Below, piece after piece: positions 7,601 through 8,138 of a stretch of 8,138 nt of DNA. The stretch is from assembly GCA_903908015.1 (NCBI GenBank), contig CAIVQI010000222.1, positions 1-8,138 on the forward strand, read 5' to 3'. Position 1 is the stretch's first letter. Each line of letters starts with the position of its first letter. The notes under the pieces were generated by a model. That model was not told where the DNA came from and ran no database searches. It saw nothing but the letters and a program-made list of their open reading frames with translations. The stretch comes from an uncultured Bacteroidota bacterium (GTDB lineage Bacteria > Bacteroidota > Bacteroidia > UBA7662). The translations under genes were made by a program, and so were the position numbers.

Positions 7601-7836
7601 CCCTCAGTATATATGCCCGTCCACTCCTCACCATGATCGAGGGTATCCCCTATTTTGATTTGGGTCGTGACGAAGCGGCGCAAGCAAGCCGCGAAAGAGA
7701 GCGGCAACGGCTTATTGCTGAACTATTGAAGGAAAAGTCTGAAGGCAAGGGGGGCAATAAACCACGCCGTAAAATCGAACCGCAATGGCATTGTGAGACC
7801 TTGGGCGAGGAGGGTGAAGCCGCCGCTGCGCATTAA
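4678..7836 (+). CDS. Exported tandem amidohydrolase with degenerate N-terminal half and intact C-terminal metal-dependent half
   Basis: This encodes 1052 residues from the ATG at 4678, which follows an A-rich stretch and starts a signal-like segment (hydrophobic to about residue 23, then HLQAQ). An ATG at 4639 would add 13 residues with KK and R, giving a better charged n-region, so it remains possible. Residues ~45-440 and ~605-1010 are two copies of the amidohydrolase fold. The second has PGIIDEHSH (His676, His678), Lys759 in FIKFALGE, His833 in TCHSY, His859 in THILEG and Asp913 in INSDD, a full metal site of the imidazolonepropionase/Xaa-Pro-dipeptidase-like group. In the first, the matching positions read PAFLEPAAN and ITGKG, so metal binding is lost. 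A beta-rich linker (~450-600) joins them. The charged tail ends with HCETLGEEGEAAAAH. No T9SS tail is present, so it is probably periplasmic. Substrate unknown; a dipeptide or cyclic amide is an inference from the family. Confidence 0.88.
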   Translation: MSIQTGLFLSLYTLVTLVTLIISGHLQAQPHFPYNGVRDARPATWYLSGATIIKSAGDTVNGGVVLIRNGRIEAVGKQIPKPADARVVDLKGKYLYPAFLEPAANYGMEALKNQRSPRGSRREEGPVLLPERAGAWNANDAIRGDQNAAELFVVKAEEAEKWRKAGYGALLTHPHDGIMRGTGAWVSTAEGPEGTVVLMPDASTHYSFDKGSSRQDYPSSLMGSIALLRQTLYDLQWYAQQAAIGKAHDQVLDAVQRTASLPKMFETPRKYDVLRVASMAKEFGFPFIATGTGEEYQYIQEIKATGAALLLPLSFPEPLDVQDPFDAREASLTAMLHWEMAPANPAIVHRAGVPFAITGKGLKSPDELLPRMRTAVERGLPAGAALEALTLAPARLFGADQWMGKIEKGYLGNIIVCSHPLFDPENRIIETWTTGRPYNNIKEEAEVDLRGIYQLNRIEPSSADGLGKDINNPSSASTQVVAKLKGMQLVLGGSRASYEAGLRSSDTAKSVSMKLRYRQGFLSLSVQDSSIGSAQMLRMSAWRDGVAGLNARMELPDGSIWRLEFDSIGPHQADTTNKKAKPTPTLPAEIMRYPFADLGHETLPQQANLLIRGATVWTSAEAGVIKEADVAVRDGKILAIQKTGASDPVSLFGKGVAFSVRDGKGLHLTPGIIDEHSHIAISRGVNEGTRSITAEVRIGDVLNPDDVNIYRQLAGGVTTAQLLHGSANSIGGQSAIVQMRWGVTHPDALKFRDAPGFIKFALGENVKQANWGDRQVVRFPQTRMGVEQVMMDGFLRAREYEERRKSQPHTTRRDLTLDALVEILRAERFITCHSYVQSEINMLMKVADSLGFKVNTFTHILEGYKVADKMKNHGVTASSFADWWAYKYEVIDAIPYNAAILQRVGVNVAINSDDAEMARRLNQEAAKTIKYGGLTEEQALRTVTINPARALRIDHKVGSIEVGKQADLVLWSAHPLSIYARPLLTMIEGIPYFDLGRDEAAQASRERERQRLIAELLKEKSEGKGGNKPRRKIEPQWHCETLGEEGEAAAAH

Positions 7837-7870
7837 GGACCCTTGATGCTTGCGCTCCGCGCTGCAGACT

Positions 7871-8017
7871 ACTGAGCGCCATGCTGCTACCAGAACAGCA
7901 GACTGAGCGCCATGTTGCTACCAGAACTGCAGACTGAGCGTCATGTTGCTACCAGCTCTGCTGACTGAGCGCCATGTTGCTACCAGCTCTGCTGACTGAG
8001 CGCCATGTTGCTACCAG
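7871..8017. repeat. Five-copy 31-bp tandem repeat array (23-bp core plus 8-bp variable linker)
   Basis: Copies start at 7871, 7902, 7933, 7964 and 7995, an exact period of 31. Each has a 23-bp core beginning ACTGAGCG and ending GCTACCAG. The cores differ at two places only: C instead of T at 7884 in copy 1, and T instead of C at 7941 in copy 3. The 8-bp linkers are AACAGCAG, AACTGCAG, CTCTGCTG and CTCTGCTG; after copy 5 the sequence becomes unrelated (TTGACCGA). Just before copy 1, CGCTGCAG (7860-7867) resembles a linker, followed by an extra ACT, perhaps the remnant of a lost unit. The period is not a multiple of three, and every copy carries TGA on the plus strand and TAG on the minus strand, so it is non-coding both ways. 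It lies 34 bases after the amidohydrolase stop and 48 bases before the stop of a convergent gene. Function unknown. Confidence 0.95.
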
Positions 8018-8065
8018 TTGACCGAGGCAATACGGGTTGTTAACATCCCAGCGACCACATTGGCA

Positions 8066-8138
8066 TTAAGGCAATGGATTGCTCAAAATACGTTCTATTT
8101 CCTTCTGTTCAATTTGCAGAATGTCTGCAATGAGGGGA
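8066..8138 (-). CDS. C-terminal end of an unrecognised minus-strand gene, cut by the window edge
   Basis: Reading leftward from the right edge, one frame is open for 23 codons and ends in TAA (8068-8066), giving PLIADILQIEQKEIERILSN then PLP. The residues look like an amphipathic helix with natural amino-acid use, and the orientation makes sensible use of the remaining space. The other minus-strand frame checked meets a stop early. The fragment is too short to name. If real, the gene converges on the amidohydrolase gene with the repeat array between them. A chance open frame of this length is quite possible. Confidence 0.4.
   Translation of the reverse strand, partial: PLIADILQIEQKEIERILSNPLP

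Noticed and set aside
7871..8017. CRISPR array
   Set aside because: The spacing between repeat cores is only 8 bases and the linkers are related to each other; CRISPR spacers are around 25-40 unique bases. No cas gene is in the window.
7871..8017. Integron attC sites
   Set aside because: The core has GTTGCTA, which does not fit GTTRRRY, no paired RYYYAAC was found, and there is no cassette gene or integrase.
7871..8017. Repeat-containing peptide encoded by the array
   Set aside because: The 31-bp period changes frame in each copy, and each copy carries TGA (plus) and TAG (minus), so all frames are closed within three units.

Overview
The window looks like a chromosomal segment of a member of the Bacteroidota. 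Four signs support this: a secreted protein with a C-terminal type IX secretion (T9SS) sorting domain, two exact TAnnTTTG promoter boxes just upstream of genes, AT-rich translation starts without clear Shine-Dalgarno sequences, and a SirB-like membrane domain fused to cytochrome c. Base composition looks moderate (by eye near 50% GC, richer in the large amidohydrolase gene). I cannot assign a family or genus.

Layout, left to right. Bases 1-604 (+) are the C-terminal end of a GT41/O-GlcNAc-transferase-like glycosyltransferase cut by the window edge. Bases 680-2668 (+) encode a 662-residue modular secreted protein with its own promoter box, ending in a T9SS type A sorting domain and followed by a very strong intrinsic terminator (2726-2761). 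A new promoter box directly after that terminator serves murB (2793-3812, +), the cell-wall precursor enzyme UDP-N-acetylenolpyruvoylglucosamine reductase, with its catalytic residues present. Convergent to it is a gene for a four-helix SirB-like membrane protein with a C-terminal haem c domain (3874-4566, -). Divergent from that is a large exported double amidohydrolase (4678-7836, +). Its N-terminal half has lost the metal-binding residues and its C-terminal half keeps them. Between that gene and the last codons of a minus-strand gene (8066-8138) lies a non-coding array of five 31-bp tandem repeats (7871-8017).

How the genes work together. Nothing here forms an obvious single pathway. Each gene seems to be its own transcription unit: promoter boxes, a terminator, and convergent or divergent orientations separate them. 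The shared theme is the cell envelope: an exported T9SS cargo, peptidoglycan synthesis, a membrane-anchored periplasmic cytochrome, and an exported hydrolase.

The most unusual item is the 31-bp repeat array: a nearly invariant 23-bp core with an 8-bp variable but patterned linker, between converging genes and unable to encode protein on either strand. Next are the half-dead tandem amidohydrolase and the SirB-cytochrome c fusion.
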